A program made the position numbers and the translations under genes. Of a stretch of 26,575 bases of DNA, positions 17,566 through 24,456 are shown piece after piece. The notes beneath the pieces are model-generated. The model made no database searches. It saw nothing but the letters and a program-made list of their open reading frames with translations, and was not told the origin of the DNA. Position 1 is the stretch's first letter; each line of letters starts with the position of its first letter. Source of the stretch: Patescibacteria group bacterium (GTDB taxonomy: Bacteria; Patescibacteriota; WWE3; UBA101185; UBA10185); assembly GCA_022710505.1 (NCBI GenBank), contig JAKLGS010000005.1, positions 1-26,575 on the forward strand, given 5' to 3'.

Positions 17566-17610
17566 TTAAATAACCTCTATTAAATTTTTTACATTTATTT
17601 TTTCGGACAT
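17566..17610 (-). CDS. Possible 14-codon leader peptide upstream of the adhesin
   Basis: ATG at 17610 to TAA at 17568-17566 encodes MSEKINVKNLIEVI. The stop codon ends 2 nt before the base of the terminator-like hairpin at 17563, so a ribosome at the stop would cover the stem, as in attenuation by leader-peptide translation. There is no clear Shine-Dalgarno and no run of one regulatory codon, so a chance reading frame in AT-rich DNA is a real alternative. Confidence 0.25.
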   Translation of the reverse strand: MSEKINVKNLIEVI

Positions 17611-17621
17611 AACTAAAAACA

Positions 17622-17639
17622 CCCAGCAATTGGGCTGGG
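17622..17639 (-). terminator. Second terminator-like hairpin at the start of the adhesin leader
   Basis: CCCAGC and GCTGGG (17622-17627 and 17634-17639) form a perfect 6-bp stem with a 6-nt loop. On the minus strand it is followed by TGTTTTTAG, a short U-run (17619-17615). It falls within the first bases of the transcript from the predicted adhesin promoter. Followed on the plus strand only by ATAGTTTT, it is weaker in that direction. Confidence 0.45.
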
Positions 17640-17648
17640 ATAGTTTTA

Positions 17649-17677
17649 CTTGTACATTTATTTGAAATAAATGTCAA
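17649..17677 (-). promoter_or_regulatory. Predicted adhesin promoter with embedded palindromic operator
   Basis: On the minus strand a perfect -35 TTGACA (17677-17672) is separated by 17 bp from TACAAG (17654-17649), a 4/6 match to the -10. The spacer is almost wholly a palindrome: ACATTTATTT (17654-17663), a central G, then AAATAAATGT (17665-17674), with all ten pairs matching. A protein bound there would block RNA polymerase. Expected initiation near 17642 leaves a leader of about 115 nt containing both terminator-like hairpins. Confidence 0.6.
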
Positions 17678-17787
17678 ATACAAACATCACCCCTGATTCT
17701 ATTTTTAACATATATTAGAGAAATAAAAAGCAACACTGTTTGTATAATGTCACAAACCTATAACATTTATTTTAATTCCAATTTAGT

Positions 17788-17816
17788 TTGACAGTCAGTT
17801 CAACATATGGTAAAAA
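17788..17816 (+). promoter_or_regulatory. Predicted greA promoter
   Basis: TTGACA (17788-17793) and TAAAAA (17811-17816) are separated by 17 bp. Transcription would begin near 17823, exactly where the structured leader RNA starts. It is divergent from the adhesin promoter about 110 bp away. A perfect TATAAT at 17743-17748 lacks a matching -35 and is judged less likely. Confidence 0.55.
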
Positions 17817-17823
17817 TATCTCC

Positions 17824-17924
17824 GTTCGCATGAGGTCCCCCAAATTATTTAGGGGAACTTTTAGTTTCTGGTCACCCAATACCTAGAGAGAAAGTGCTTA
17901 CGTATTTGGTGTTCAGACACGAAC
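17824..17924 (+). ncRNA. Candidate structured leader RNA (three-way junction) upstream of greA
   Basis: Three stems can be drawn by eye. P1 pairs GTTCG (17824-17828) with CGAAC (17920-17924). P2 pairs TCCCC (17836-17840) with GGGGA (17852-17856). P3 is long: CTGG, CACC and AATAC (17868-17882) pair with GTATT, GGTG and TCAG (17902-17916). This gives 13 pairs including one G-U, two 1x1 mismatches and a 19-nt loop. The predicted transcription start coincides with P1, and the greA ATG is 9 nt after P1. It could be a riboswitch-like or protein-binding leader, or a small RNA. I do not recognise a known class. Confidence 0.45.
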
Positions 17925-17933
17925 ATAAATAAT

Positions 17934-18404
17934 ATGAATCAAAAAGATAATAGCTTATTACTAACACCGGAAGGTCTAAATAAAATTAAAGAAGAGCTCA
18001 GAGAGCTAATTGAGAATAAAAGACCTGAAGTAGCAAAAAGAATCCAGGATGCAAGGGAAGCTGGAGATATATCTGAAAACTCTGAATATGATGCAGCTAA
18101 ACAAGAACAATCCTATGTTGAAGGTAGAATTGCAGAATTAGAGGAAATTGTTAAAAACGCAAAAATTTCAGAAATAAGAATGGATGATGAGGTAGGTGTT
18201 GGTTGTAGAGTTACTGTTCACATGGAAAGTTCTGAAGATACTTTTTACATCGTAGGAGGACCTGAAGCAGATCCTATGGCAAAAAAGATATCAGATGAGT
18301 CTCCTTTAGGATCAGCACTTCTTGGTAAAAGAGTTGGCGAAAAAGTAGAATTTGAAGCTCCTGTCGGAAAACTCATTTACACAATATTAAAGATTGAATA
18401 TTAA
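17934..18404 (+). CDS. greA: Transcription elongation factor GreA
   Basis: 156 aa, the normal length. GreA binds in the secondary channel of RNA polymerase and stimulates cleavage of backtracked RNA. The N-terminal coiled-coil (about 10-75) contains the conserved tip REAGDISENSEYDAAKQEQ, with the acidic residues that position the catalytic metal. The C-terminal FKBP-like domain includes TFYIVGGPEADP and SPLGSALLGKRVGEKVEFEAP, both typical. ATG at 17934 has no Shine-Dalgarno and follows the candidate structured leader. lysS begins 25 bp after its stop, so the two are probably co-transcribed. Confidence 0.96.
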   Translation: MNQKDNSLLLTPEGLNKIKEELRELIENKRPEVAKRIQDAREAGDISENSEYDAAKQEQSYVEGRIAELEEIVKNAKISEIRMDDEVGVGCRVTVHMESSEDTFYIVGGPEADPMAKKISDESPLGSALLGKRVGEKVEFEAPVGKLIYTILKIEY

Positions 18405-18429
18405 TGCCAATATGTGCTTAAATTAGGCA

Positions 18430-19929
18430 ATGGCAACTCTCAAAGAATACAGAGATATAAGAATTGAAAAATTAAACAAGTTAAAAGAATTGGGCGTTAA
18501 TCCATACCCCGCACAATCCCACAGAACACATTTAAATAATGAGATAACCGAAAACTTTTCGGAACTTGAAGGTAAAGAGGTAGTTGTTGCAGGAAGGGTA
18601 TTTTCAATAAGGTCGCATAATGTTTTATGCTTTATTGACCTAAAAGACGCTTCGGGTAAAATTCAGCTTTATTTAAAACAAGATAATTTCCAAAAACAAG
18701 ATTATAAAAACGGAGAATTAAAATTTGAAGATATCAATCTTTTGGACACCGGTGATTTTATTGAAGGATACGGAAAAGTTACAAAAACCAAAACGGGACA
18801 GATTTCTGTAGAAGTAGAAAAATTAAGAATTTTAACAAAATCACTAAGACCTCTTCCAGACTCTCACACCGGATTTAAAGATAAAGAATCCAGACTTCGA
18901 AAAAGATATATAGACACGAACATAAACGAGGATGTTTACCAAAGATTTGTTAGAAGGGCAAAATTCTGGGAAGCCCACAGAGAATTTTTCAAAGAAAAAG
19001 GGTTTTTAGAAATGAATATTCCGGTTTTGGAAAACACTCCGGGAGGGGCTGATGCTAATCCTTTTGTTACCCATATGGATGCTTTGGATCAGGATTTTTA
19101 TTTAAGAATTTCCCAAGAACTTTATTTAAAAAGACTAATCGGAGGAGGTTATGAAAAAGTATATGAAATAGGACCAAGATTTAGAAATGAAGGTTTATCA
19201 GACGAGCACCTTCCTGAACACATTGCGATGGAATTTTATTGGGCTTATGCAAACCACGAGCAAGGAATGAAATTTGTGATAGATCTTTTTAGATATGTAG
19301 CCGATAAAGTTTACGGGACACAGCAATTTAAAATAAGAGGGTTTGATGTAGATTTATCAAAAGAATGGGAAATTGTTGATTATTCAGATCTAATTAAAAA
19401 AACTTACAACATAGATGTTTTTAATACAAACTTAGAAGAAATAACAAAAGCTCTAAAAGATAACAATGCAGAACTTCCAAAAAAATTAACAGTTGAAAGA
19501 GGAATAGATCATCTGTGGAAAGAAGCGAGAAAAAAAATTGCAGGCCCGATGATGATTGTAAATGAACCAAAAATGCTATCTCCTCTTGCAAAAGAAAATC
19601 CTGAAAATCCTAAACTTACTTTGAGATTTCATCCCATAATAGCAGGCAGTGAGCTGGGAAATGGTTTCTCAGAACTCAACGATCCGATAGATCAATTTGA
19701 AAGATTCAAAGAACAGCAGGGAAAAAGAGACGAAGGTGATGCTGAAGCACAGTTTATGGACGTTGATTTTGTGGAAATGCTTGAATACGGAATGCCCCCA
19801 ACTTGCGGGTACGGCCATTCCGAAAGAGTGTTTTGGTTTTTAGAAGATGTCACAGCAAGGGAGGGTGTACCTTTTACACAACTTAGGCACGAAGTGGACG
19901 AGATAAATAAAGAAATCTACGGGTTATAG
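18430..19929 (+). CDS. lysS: Lysyl-tRNA synthetase, class II
   Basis: 499 aa, class II LysRS that charges tRNA-Lys. The N-terminus (EYRDIRIEKLNKLKELGVNPYP) and OB-fold (about 40-150, with VVVAGRVFSIRSHNVLCFIDLKD) are standard. The core has ENTPGGADANPFVTH, LYLRISQELYLKRLIGGGYE and motif 2 EIGPRFRNEGLSDEHLPEH, where family members usually read RHNPEFT. Motif 3 is unusual: GYGHSER (460-466) in place of GxGxGxDR, keeping the arginine but replacing the third Gly with His and Asp with Glu. The C-terminal tail after it is also non-standard. This may be a CPR or archaeal-like subfamily rather than loss of function, since all upstream motifs are intact. Confidence 0.95.
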   Translation: MATLKEYRDIRIEKLNKLKELGVNPYPAQSHRTHLNNEITENFSELEGKEVVVAGRVFSIRSHNVLCFIDLKDASGKIQLYLKQDNFQKQDYKNGELKFEDINLLDTGDFIEGYGKVTKTKTGQISVEVEKLRILTKSLRPLPDSHTGFKDKESRLRKRYIDTNINEDVYQRFVRRAKFWEAHREFFKEKGFLEMNIPVLENTPGGADANPFVTHMDALDQDFYLRISQELYLKRLIGGGYEKVYEIGPRFRNEGLSDEHLPEHIAMEFYWAYANHEQGMKFVIDLFRYVADKVYGTQQFKIRGFDVDLSKEWEIVDYSDLIKKTYNIDVFNTNLEEITKALKDNNAELPKKLTVERGIDHLWKEARKKIAGPMMIVNEPKMLSPLAKENPENPKLTLRFHPIIAGSELGNGFSELNDPIDQFERFKEQQGKRDEGDAEAQFMDVDFVEMLEYGMPPTCGYGHSERVFWFLEDVTAREGVPFTQLRHEVDEINKEIYGL

Positions 19930-19971
19930 AAATTCGGACTCAGTTCCAAACTAGACATAGAAAAATTTAAA

Positions 19972-20565
19972 ATGAAAGAACTAACACTACAATCTGCATT
20001 AGAACTTCTTCATGAAAATATGCAAAATAAAAACTTGCGTAAACACTGTTATGCTGTCGGAAAAACTTTGTCAGAATTTTTTGATTTTTACAAATCTGAA
20101 AATAGAGAAACAGGAAGTCTTACTAAAGAACAATGGGAAATAGTTGGTACTCTACACGATGCTGATTGGGAAAAAACAACAAACGCTCCTGACAGACACG
20201 TATTTGAACTTTTGAGCTGGTTAGAAAATTATGATATCTCGGAAGAGTTGCTAAACGCCTTGAAAAGTCACAACCACAAAGAAGCTCAAATAAGAGAACC
20301 TCAAACTCTTTTGGAATGGACTTTGGAATGTTGCGATGAACTAACAGGATTTATCGTAGCTGTTGCTCTTGTAATGCCGAATAAAAAATTATCCGAGGTA
20401 TCGGTGGAAACCATTTTTAAAAAATTCAAACAAAAAGAATTTGCAAAAGCTGTTGAAAGAGAACAAATACTTCAATGCGAGGAAAAAGTGAATGTTTCAC
20501 CGGAAAAATTTGTTGAAATAACTTTAAAAGCGATGCAAAATAATTCAGAACTTCTCGGTCTTTAA
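19972..20565 (+). CDS. HD-domain protein (predicted metal-dependent phosphohydrolase)
   Basis: 197 aa. The HD-superfamily metal ligands are in order: His25 (RKHCYAVG), His62-Asp63 (GTLHDADWEK), His100/His102 (LKSHNHKE) and Asp122 (ECCDELTG). The rest is helical, as expected for the fold. The family hydrolyses phosphomonoesters or cyclic nucleotides; the substrate here cannot be read from sequence. It follows lysS by 42 bp in the same direction, and may share its transcript. The start ATG at 19972 lacks a Shine-Dalgarno but leaves the first helix complete. Confidence 0.85.
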   Translation: MKELTLQSALELLHENMQNKNLRKHCYAVGKTLSEFFDFYKSENRETGSLTKEQWEIVGTLHDADWEKTTNAPDRHVFELLSWLENYDISEELLNALKSHNHKEAQIREPQTLLEWTLECCDELTGFIVAVALVMPNKKLSEVSVETIFKKFKQKEFAKAVEREQILQCEEKVNVSPEKFVEITLKAMQNNSELLGL

Positions 20566-20615
20566 TCTTCACTTAAAAATAACCTGTGACCAGCTTCTAA
20601 TCTATTTAATTAACA

Positions 20616-20630
20616 TGGTATTATTTATCT
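20616..20630 (+). promoter_or_regulatory. Extended -10 promoter giving a leaderless start at 20631
   Basis: TGGTATTAT (20616-20624) is an extended -10 (TGn plus TATTAT). Six bases follow, then the ATG at 20631, so the transcript should begin at or next to the start codon. The -35 is not recognisable, as is common with extended -10 promoters. Confidence 0.5.
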
Positions 20631-21965
20631 ATGCCCTTGAATTTTTTTAGTAAAAAACAAAAACCTGAAGAAGAAATAAAAACTGTGACAATTGAAAAAA
20701 AGGAAGAGGTTGTACTAGAAAATACTAACCAGGAATATTTAAAATCTCCTGAGGGAACAGCCCCACCTTCCGCGGTGAATATTGAAGAAGCTAAAGAGAC
20801 TATAAGGAAGTTAAAAATTAGATTTCATATAGTTTTCTACACATTTATCATTTCGGTATTTTTATCAATATTTGGAAACCCGATTATTAAATTTTACAGA
20901 GAAAATTTTATTAAGACAAAACCAACAATAATAGAAGAAACTGAAACACCAGTTCCGGAGGATAAACCCGAAGTAATAGATCCTGAAAGTATTGTCGAAT
21001 ATAGCAACGACGGATTAAAACTTTCTTTAGATAGATTGTATAGAACATCTCTTTTTGAAAATACCGAGGAAACAGATAAATCAACTAAAATTGAAATCAT
21101 CTATGATAAAAATAATCCAAATAAAAATCTAAGTGTAGAGGAACTTTCGGAGGGATACATCCTCAGAGTGTCCGTTTTTCCAACAGTATTGAGAAAAATT
21201 GATGAGATAGCTTTGGTTAAAAAGGAGTCTTTCATTGCTTCCTGTCCAAAAGCAGCAATTCTAACGGAAACGGAAGTTAGTTACATTGACGGCGTTGAAG
21301 GAAGATCTTTCGAGGTAAAAAACTGCGGTTCTGATTTTAAAGTCACGTATGTAGTTAAAAACGGATTAAACTACGAGTTTTCCCAAATTTTCAAGGGAGA
21401 TTTAGGTTTCAGACAAGCTTACAAAGCTGAGACAGAAAATATAATAGATTCTATAAAATTCTATGAAGAATATGTAGATCCGGGTCCGGTAGATACATAT
21501 CAAAACGATACATTAGGATTCTCTTTTGATTTTCCAAGACATTTAAGTAAAGAGTGCTGTAGTGCTTCGGGACCGGTATCTGACAAAGCATACAAAATTT
21601 TTACAATAGGGGATTCAAATACTTATATAGATGAAAATAACCTTGATGCCATAAGTTTTTATGTAGAGGAGAGATCAAAAGTAGGTTTTTACGATTATGT
21701 AGAACAACAAAAGACTCTGTTAGCCGATGATTTTATAGTAACAAGAGGAGAGCCTCCAAAACCGGAGGTCAGAGACATAAAAGTCGGGGATAGAGATGCA
21801 AAAATGTTAAAGGGATACTCGTGGAGAGGAAACGATCTTATATACATTGACGTATCAAATGAGAAACGTTACGATACTTTTCTTGTAATCTCAACCAAGA
21901 ATGCCTCAGGAGAAAGCTTTGAAATTGTAATTACAGGTATTTTAGAATCGTTCCGATTCTTTTAA
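20631..21965 (+). CDS. Single-pass membrane protein with duplicated extracellular domain, function unknown
   Basis: 444 aa. A charged cytoplasmic tail (1-62, rich in Lys/Glu) precedes one membrane segment (about 64-83) and a long extracellular part. The latter appears to hold two copies of one domain: about 122-280, beginning YSNDGLKLSLD and ending IDSIKFY, and about 288-444, beginning YQNDTLGFSFDFP and ending LESFRFF. The GF/LxFDFP start and FxF end recall PsbP-like or anchored-lipoprotein-type domains seen in CPR proteins, but I cannot assign the family firmly. Adjacent Cys residues (CCSAS) occur in the second copy. It probably has its own leaderless promoter. The neighbours do not reveal the role. 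Confidence 0.7.
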   Translation: MPLNFFSKKQKPEEEIKTVTIEKKEEVVLENTNQEYLKSPEGTAPPSAVNIEEAKETIRKLKIRFHIVFYTFIISVFLSIFGNPIIKFYRENFIKTKPTIIEETETPVPEDKPEVIDPESIVEYSNDGLKLSLDRLYRTSLFENTEETDKSTKIEIIYDKNNPNKNLSVEELSEGYILRVSVFPTVLRKIDEIALVKKESFIASCPKAAILTETEVSYIDGVEGRSFEVKNCGSDFKVTYVVKNGLNYEFSQIFKGDLGFRQAYKAETENIIDSIKFYEEYVDPGPVDTYQNDTLGFSFDFPRHLSKECCSASGPVSDKAYKIFTIGDSNTYIDENNLDAISFYVEERSKVGFYDYVEQQKTLLADDFIVTRGEPPKPEVRDIKVGDRDAKMLKGYSWRGNDLIYIDVSNEKRYDTFLVISTKNASGESFEIVITGILESFRFF

Positions 21966-22004
21966 TAAGAAGCATTTTAATAGTATTTTAATCCTGGTTT
22001 TTAC

Positions 22005-22034
22005 TTGATATTCTTATTGCGAATACTATATATA
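22005..22034 (+). promoter_or_regulatory. Predicted promoter for the methyltransferase gene
   Basis: TTGATA (22005-22010) and TATATA (22029-22034) are 18 bp apart. The expected start near 22041 gives a leader of about 60 nt to the ATG at 22103. The 137-bp gap before the gene holds nothing else I can support. Confidence 0.45.
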
Positions 22035-22102
22035 ACTATGCATCGAAACTGAGGAATGTAGTACAATTCAGAAAAATAATATATTAGTAATATAAATTCA
22101 AT

Positions 22103-23143
22103 ATGAAAACATTCCACAAAATAATTTATAAAGATTCCAGAGATATGAAGGAGATAAGTAACGAGTCGATAGATTTAGTAGTAACTTCACCTCCATACCC
22201 GATGATTAAAATGTGGGACAATATGTTTAGCGAAGACAATAAGGTAATTGAAGAAGCATTGGAGGAAAATGACGATAAAAAATCGTTTGAGTTAATGCAC
22301 AAGGAGTTAGATAAAGTATGGAAAGAATTATTCAGAGTGTTAAAACCGGGGGGTATAACCTGCATAAATATTGGTGACGCAGTAAGAACTATGAATGGCA
22401 ATTTTTCTTTGTATTCTAACCATTCAAGGGTAATCGAAAGTTGTTCAAAAATTGGTTTTCAACTACTACCGGAAATACTTTGGAGAAAACAAACTAATGC
22501 TCCAAATAAATTTATGGGATCAGGAACGTTACCACCAGGAGCTTATGTGACATTAGAACACGAACACATACTTATTTTTAGAAAAGGATCAAAGAGAGAA
22601 TTTGGAAGTCACACTGAGAAGCTCAATCGCAAAAATAGTTCATTTTTTTGGGAAGAAAGAAATATTTGGTTCTCAGATATATGGGAAAACCTTAAAGGTA
22701 CAAATCAAAAACTCGAGGATACCAAATTAAGAGAAAGAAGCGCAGCTTTTCCTTTTGAACTTCCATACCGTCTTATTTGCATGTTTTCGGTCAAAGGAGA
22801 TGTTATTTTAGATCCATATTTAGGAACTGCCACAACAACTCTTGCAGCAATAGCATCTGAGAGAAACAGTGTGGGATATGAAATAGATCCCAATTTTGAT
22901 GGAAAAATAAAAACTAGATTAGAAAACTCAAGAGATTTCATAAATGAATATAACGAACAAAGAATTGCTAAGCATCTCGATTTTATAAGAAAAAGAAAGA
23001 AAGAAAAAGGAAACTTGAAGTATTACAACAACAAATTAGATCTTCCTGTAATGACGAGACAAGAGGTCGAAGCTTCAATAAACAAGGTAGTGGATATTGT
23101 GAAAAAAAACGAAACAGATTTAGAAGTAAGTTACTCCCAATAG
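22103..23143 (+). CDS. Type II DNA methyltransferase, beta class (N4-cytosine or N6-adenine)
   Basis: 346 aa. Motif IV, TSPPYP (29-34), is at the N-terminus, and motif I, DPYLGTATTTLAAI followed by SVGYEIDP, is near residues 234-262, the order that defines the beta class. SPPY favours N4-cytosine methylation, though some N6-adenine enzymes share it. The region between (about 100-225) should hold the target-recognition part. The gene is convergent with a predicted restriction endonuclease 40 bp away, so it should protect the host sites from that enzyme. A basic tail (IRKRKKEKG) follows the catalytic domain. No controller gene is visible. Confidence 0.88.
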   Translation: MKTFHKIIYKDSRDMKEISNESIDLVVTSPPYPMIKMWDNMFSEDNKVIEEALEENDDKKSFELMHKELDKVWKELFRVLKPGGITCINIGDAVRTMNGNFSLYSNHSRVIESCSKIGFQLLPEILWRKQTNAPNKFMGSGTLPPGAYVTLEHEHILIFRKGSKREFGSHTEKLNRKNSSFFWEERNIWFSDIWENLKGTNQKLEDTKLRERSAAFPFELPYRLICMFSVKGDVILDPYLGTATTTLAAIASERNSVGYEIDPNFDGKIKTRLENSRDFINEYNEQRIAKHLDFIRKRKKEKGNLKYYNNKLDLPVMTRQEVEASINKVVDIVKKNETDLEVSYSQ

Positions 23144-23183
23144 CTTAGAATGGAAATTTTTACTATTTCATCCTAAATAGAAG

Positions 23184-23765
23184 TTATAAATCATACTCCA
23201 CAGTTATACCATCTTTATGTTTTACGTAATAAATAATATGCACATCGATATTTTCATTAAGCGCGTTCATGATTTCATATGTTTCAGGCTTAATCGAGAC
23301 GGCAGTATTTCCTATAAAACCATCGATTCCTACAGCCTCTTCCTCAGGCTTAGCTAACCTATAATCCACACCTTTCAATTCCGCGATTTTCTCTAAAATA
23401 CCCTCTTGAAAACGTAAACCTACAAATGTCTTTTTCAGTAATAAATCACATACCCATCTTCTTACCAAAACCCTGTCTATTTGTTCAAAAGCATCCCTCA
23501 TCTTATGAATCATGTCGAGTATTTTATCGGTAGCGTTATCAATTGCTGTCGGCATTTTATCCTTATACCAATCGGCCCAATCCTCGTATTTTTTCCCTTC
23601 AAACTCCTGGATAAGATCAGACATTTGGCCCACTGTAGAAGGTCTGGTACCTTGTGCGTTTTGATTGGCCAAATTGATTATCTGAGATGTATACTTCGGA
23701 AAATTCTCAATTTCACCGATAAGTGTTTCAAATATCTCCTCATTTTTTATCTTTATCTTTGGCAT
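23184..23765 (-). CDS. Putative type II restriction endonuclease, MjaI-like
   Basis: 193 aa, convergent with the methyltransferase. The segment NLANQNAQGTRPSTVGQMSDLIQEF (47-71) and FVGLRFQEGILEKIAELKG (114-132) resemble, from memory, the MjaI endonuclease family (CTAG specificity in Methanocaldococcus). I cannot run a search. A candidate catalytic region is EEEAVGIDGFIGNTAVSIKPETY (141-163): an acidic residue, Asp149, then a strand ending SIKPE, as in a PD-(D/E)xK nuclease. If right, it cuts unmodified foreign DNA at the sites its neighbour methylates. A TATAAT (minus strand, 23816-23811) about 45 nt upstream is a likely -10 element. Confidence 0.65.
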   Translation of the reverse strand: MPKIKIKNEEIFETLIGEIENFPKYTSQIINLANQNAQGTRPSTVGQMSDLIQEFEGKKYEDWADWYKDKMPTAIDNATDKILDMIHKMRDAFEQIDRVLVRRWVCDLLLKKTFVGLRFQEGILEKIAELKGVDYRLAKPEEEAVGIDGFIGNTAVSIKPETYEIMNALNENIDVHIIYYVKHKDGITVEYDL

Positions 23766-23875
23766 AGCAACGGTAATTCTGCAAATACAAACAACTATGT
23801 AGTGCTTTAGATTATATTATGCGAGATTATAATTTTAAAGAGGATAAGAATAAGACTGCTTTTATCAACTTTCGT

Positions 23876-23950
23876 TGGTGACCCCACGGAGAATCGAACT
23901 CCGATTTACGGAATGAGAATCCGCCGTCCTGGCCGTTAGACGATGGGGCC
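23876..23950 (-). tRNA. tRNA-Glu (anticodon CTC), CCA encoded
   Basis: The minus strand folds into a complete cloverleaf. The acceptor GGCCCCA pairs with TGGGGTC and the discriminator is A. The D-arm is GTCT...GGAC. The anticodon stem GCGGA/TCCGT closes the loop TTCTCAT, with CTC at 34-36. The T-arm CGGAG-TTCGATT-CTCCG follows a 4-nt variable region, and the gene encodes CCA. CTC reads only GAG, so a TTC isoacceptor should exist elsewhere in the genome. Confidence 0.96.
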
Positions 23951-23962
23951 ACAACAACCAAC

Positions 23963-23991
23963 ATTTTACCAAAAACAAAAGATTTAACCAA
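23963..23991 (-). promoter_or_regulatory. Predicted tRNA-Glu promoter
   Basis: On the minus strand TTGGTT (23991-23986), 17 bp, and TAAAAT (23968-23963) preceded by TGG form an extended -10. Initiation near 23956 would give a leader of about 6 nt before the mature tRNA 5' end. It is divergent from the promoter at 23999-24027. Confidence 0.5.
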
Positions 23992-23998
23992 ACATATT

Positions 23999-24027
23999 TT
24001 GTGAAAATAGTCTCAAAAAAGTATAAT
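23999..24027 (+). promoter_or_regulatory. Promoter that decides a leaderless start at 24035
   Basis: TTGTGA (23999-24004) and a perfect TATAAT (24022-24027) are 17 bp apart. The upstream ATG at 24026 overlaps the TATAAT itself and cannot be in the transcript. The next in-frame ATG, at 24035, is 7 nt after the -10, at the expected start point. Confidence 0.6.
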
Positions 24028-24034
24028 GACAGTA

Positions 24035-24454
24035 ATGATAAAAAAACCTGCGATACTAATCTTAAACTTTCTACTATTAATAGGGTTATTTTCACTGACC
24101 TACTTATACTTTTCAAGATATCAGCCAAAGGCATTAAAAAAGGTTGCGGAAGTGAAAGGACTTAGAAATATAAATACCGATGACTTCCCTTATCCTTCGG
24201 ATGCTGTGAAAATTGGTACAAATAAAACATTAAATACCACGCAGACTACATTTACAACTCAAAAAAATCTAAGCGAAGTTTTAGAGTTTTATAAAAAATT
24301 CTATACACAAAAAAATTGGAATAATATAAATGAAAAGTCATCTGGTGGGACCGCCATGATTTCTTTTAGAAAGGATACCGAAACAGTCAACATAGTATTA
24401 ACAACTGAACAAAGCGACGGAACAGTTGTAAGTTTGGAATCGGTTAAGGATTAA
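24035..24454 (+). CDS. Small N-anchored extracellular protein, function unknown
   Basis: 139 aa from the preferred ATG at 24035 (142 aa if the ATG at 24026 is used, which the promoter argues against). It begins with two lysines and one membrane segment (about residues 5-25), then an extracellular domain with DDFPYPSDAVKIG, LSEVLEFYKKFYTQKNW and TVNIVLTTEQSDGT. The pattern, a proline-rich strand, an amphipathic helix of the type VLEFYKKFY and final beta strands, resembles small domains in CPR and Chloroflexi proteins in which a YP..A motif precedes a helix with W. I do not know its job. It faces the VanW gene, with only 2 bp between the two stops. Confidence 0.7.
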   Translation: MIKKPAILILNFLLLIGLFSLTYLYFSRYQPKALKKVAEVKGLRNINTDDFPYPSDAVKIGTNKTLNTTQTTFTTQKNLSEVLEFYKKFYTQKNWNNINEKSSGGTAMISFRKDTETVNIVLTTEQSDGTVVSLESVKD

Positions 24455-24456
24455 AA

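Larger units (their letters stand above)
17591..17772. repeat. Four exact copies of ACATTTATTT around the adhesin promoter
   Basis: The 10-mer occurs on the plus strand at 17591-17600, 17654-17663 and 17763-17772, and inverted at 17665-17674. Two copies form the palindrome inside the promoter, one lies upstream toward the greA promoter, and one lies in the transcribed leader. Multiple identical half-sites suggest cooperative binding by one regulator. Confidence 0.6.

Noticed and set aside
17743..17748. Perfect TATAAT on the plus strand upstream of greA, within a GTTTGT/ACAAAC dyad (17738-17757)
   Set aside because: No usable -35 at 16-18 bp; the TTGACA-17-TAAAAA promoter fits better and starts at the structured RNA. 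The dyad could still bind a protein.
23144..23183. Terminator between the convergent methyltransferase and endonuclease genes
   Set aside because: Only a weak bulged stem (ATGGAAAT/ATTTCAT) is visible, with no convincing U-tract; not enough to call.
23865..24134. Minus-strand frame of 89 aa over the tRNA
   Set aside because: It covers the tRNA-Glu gene and its promoter, so its translation is meaningless.
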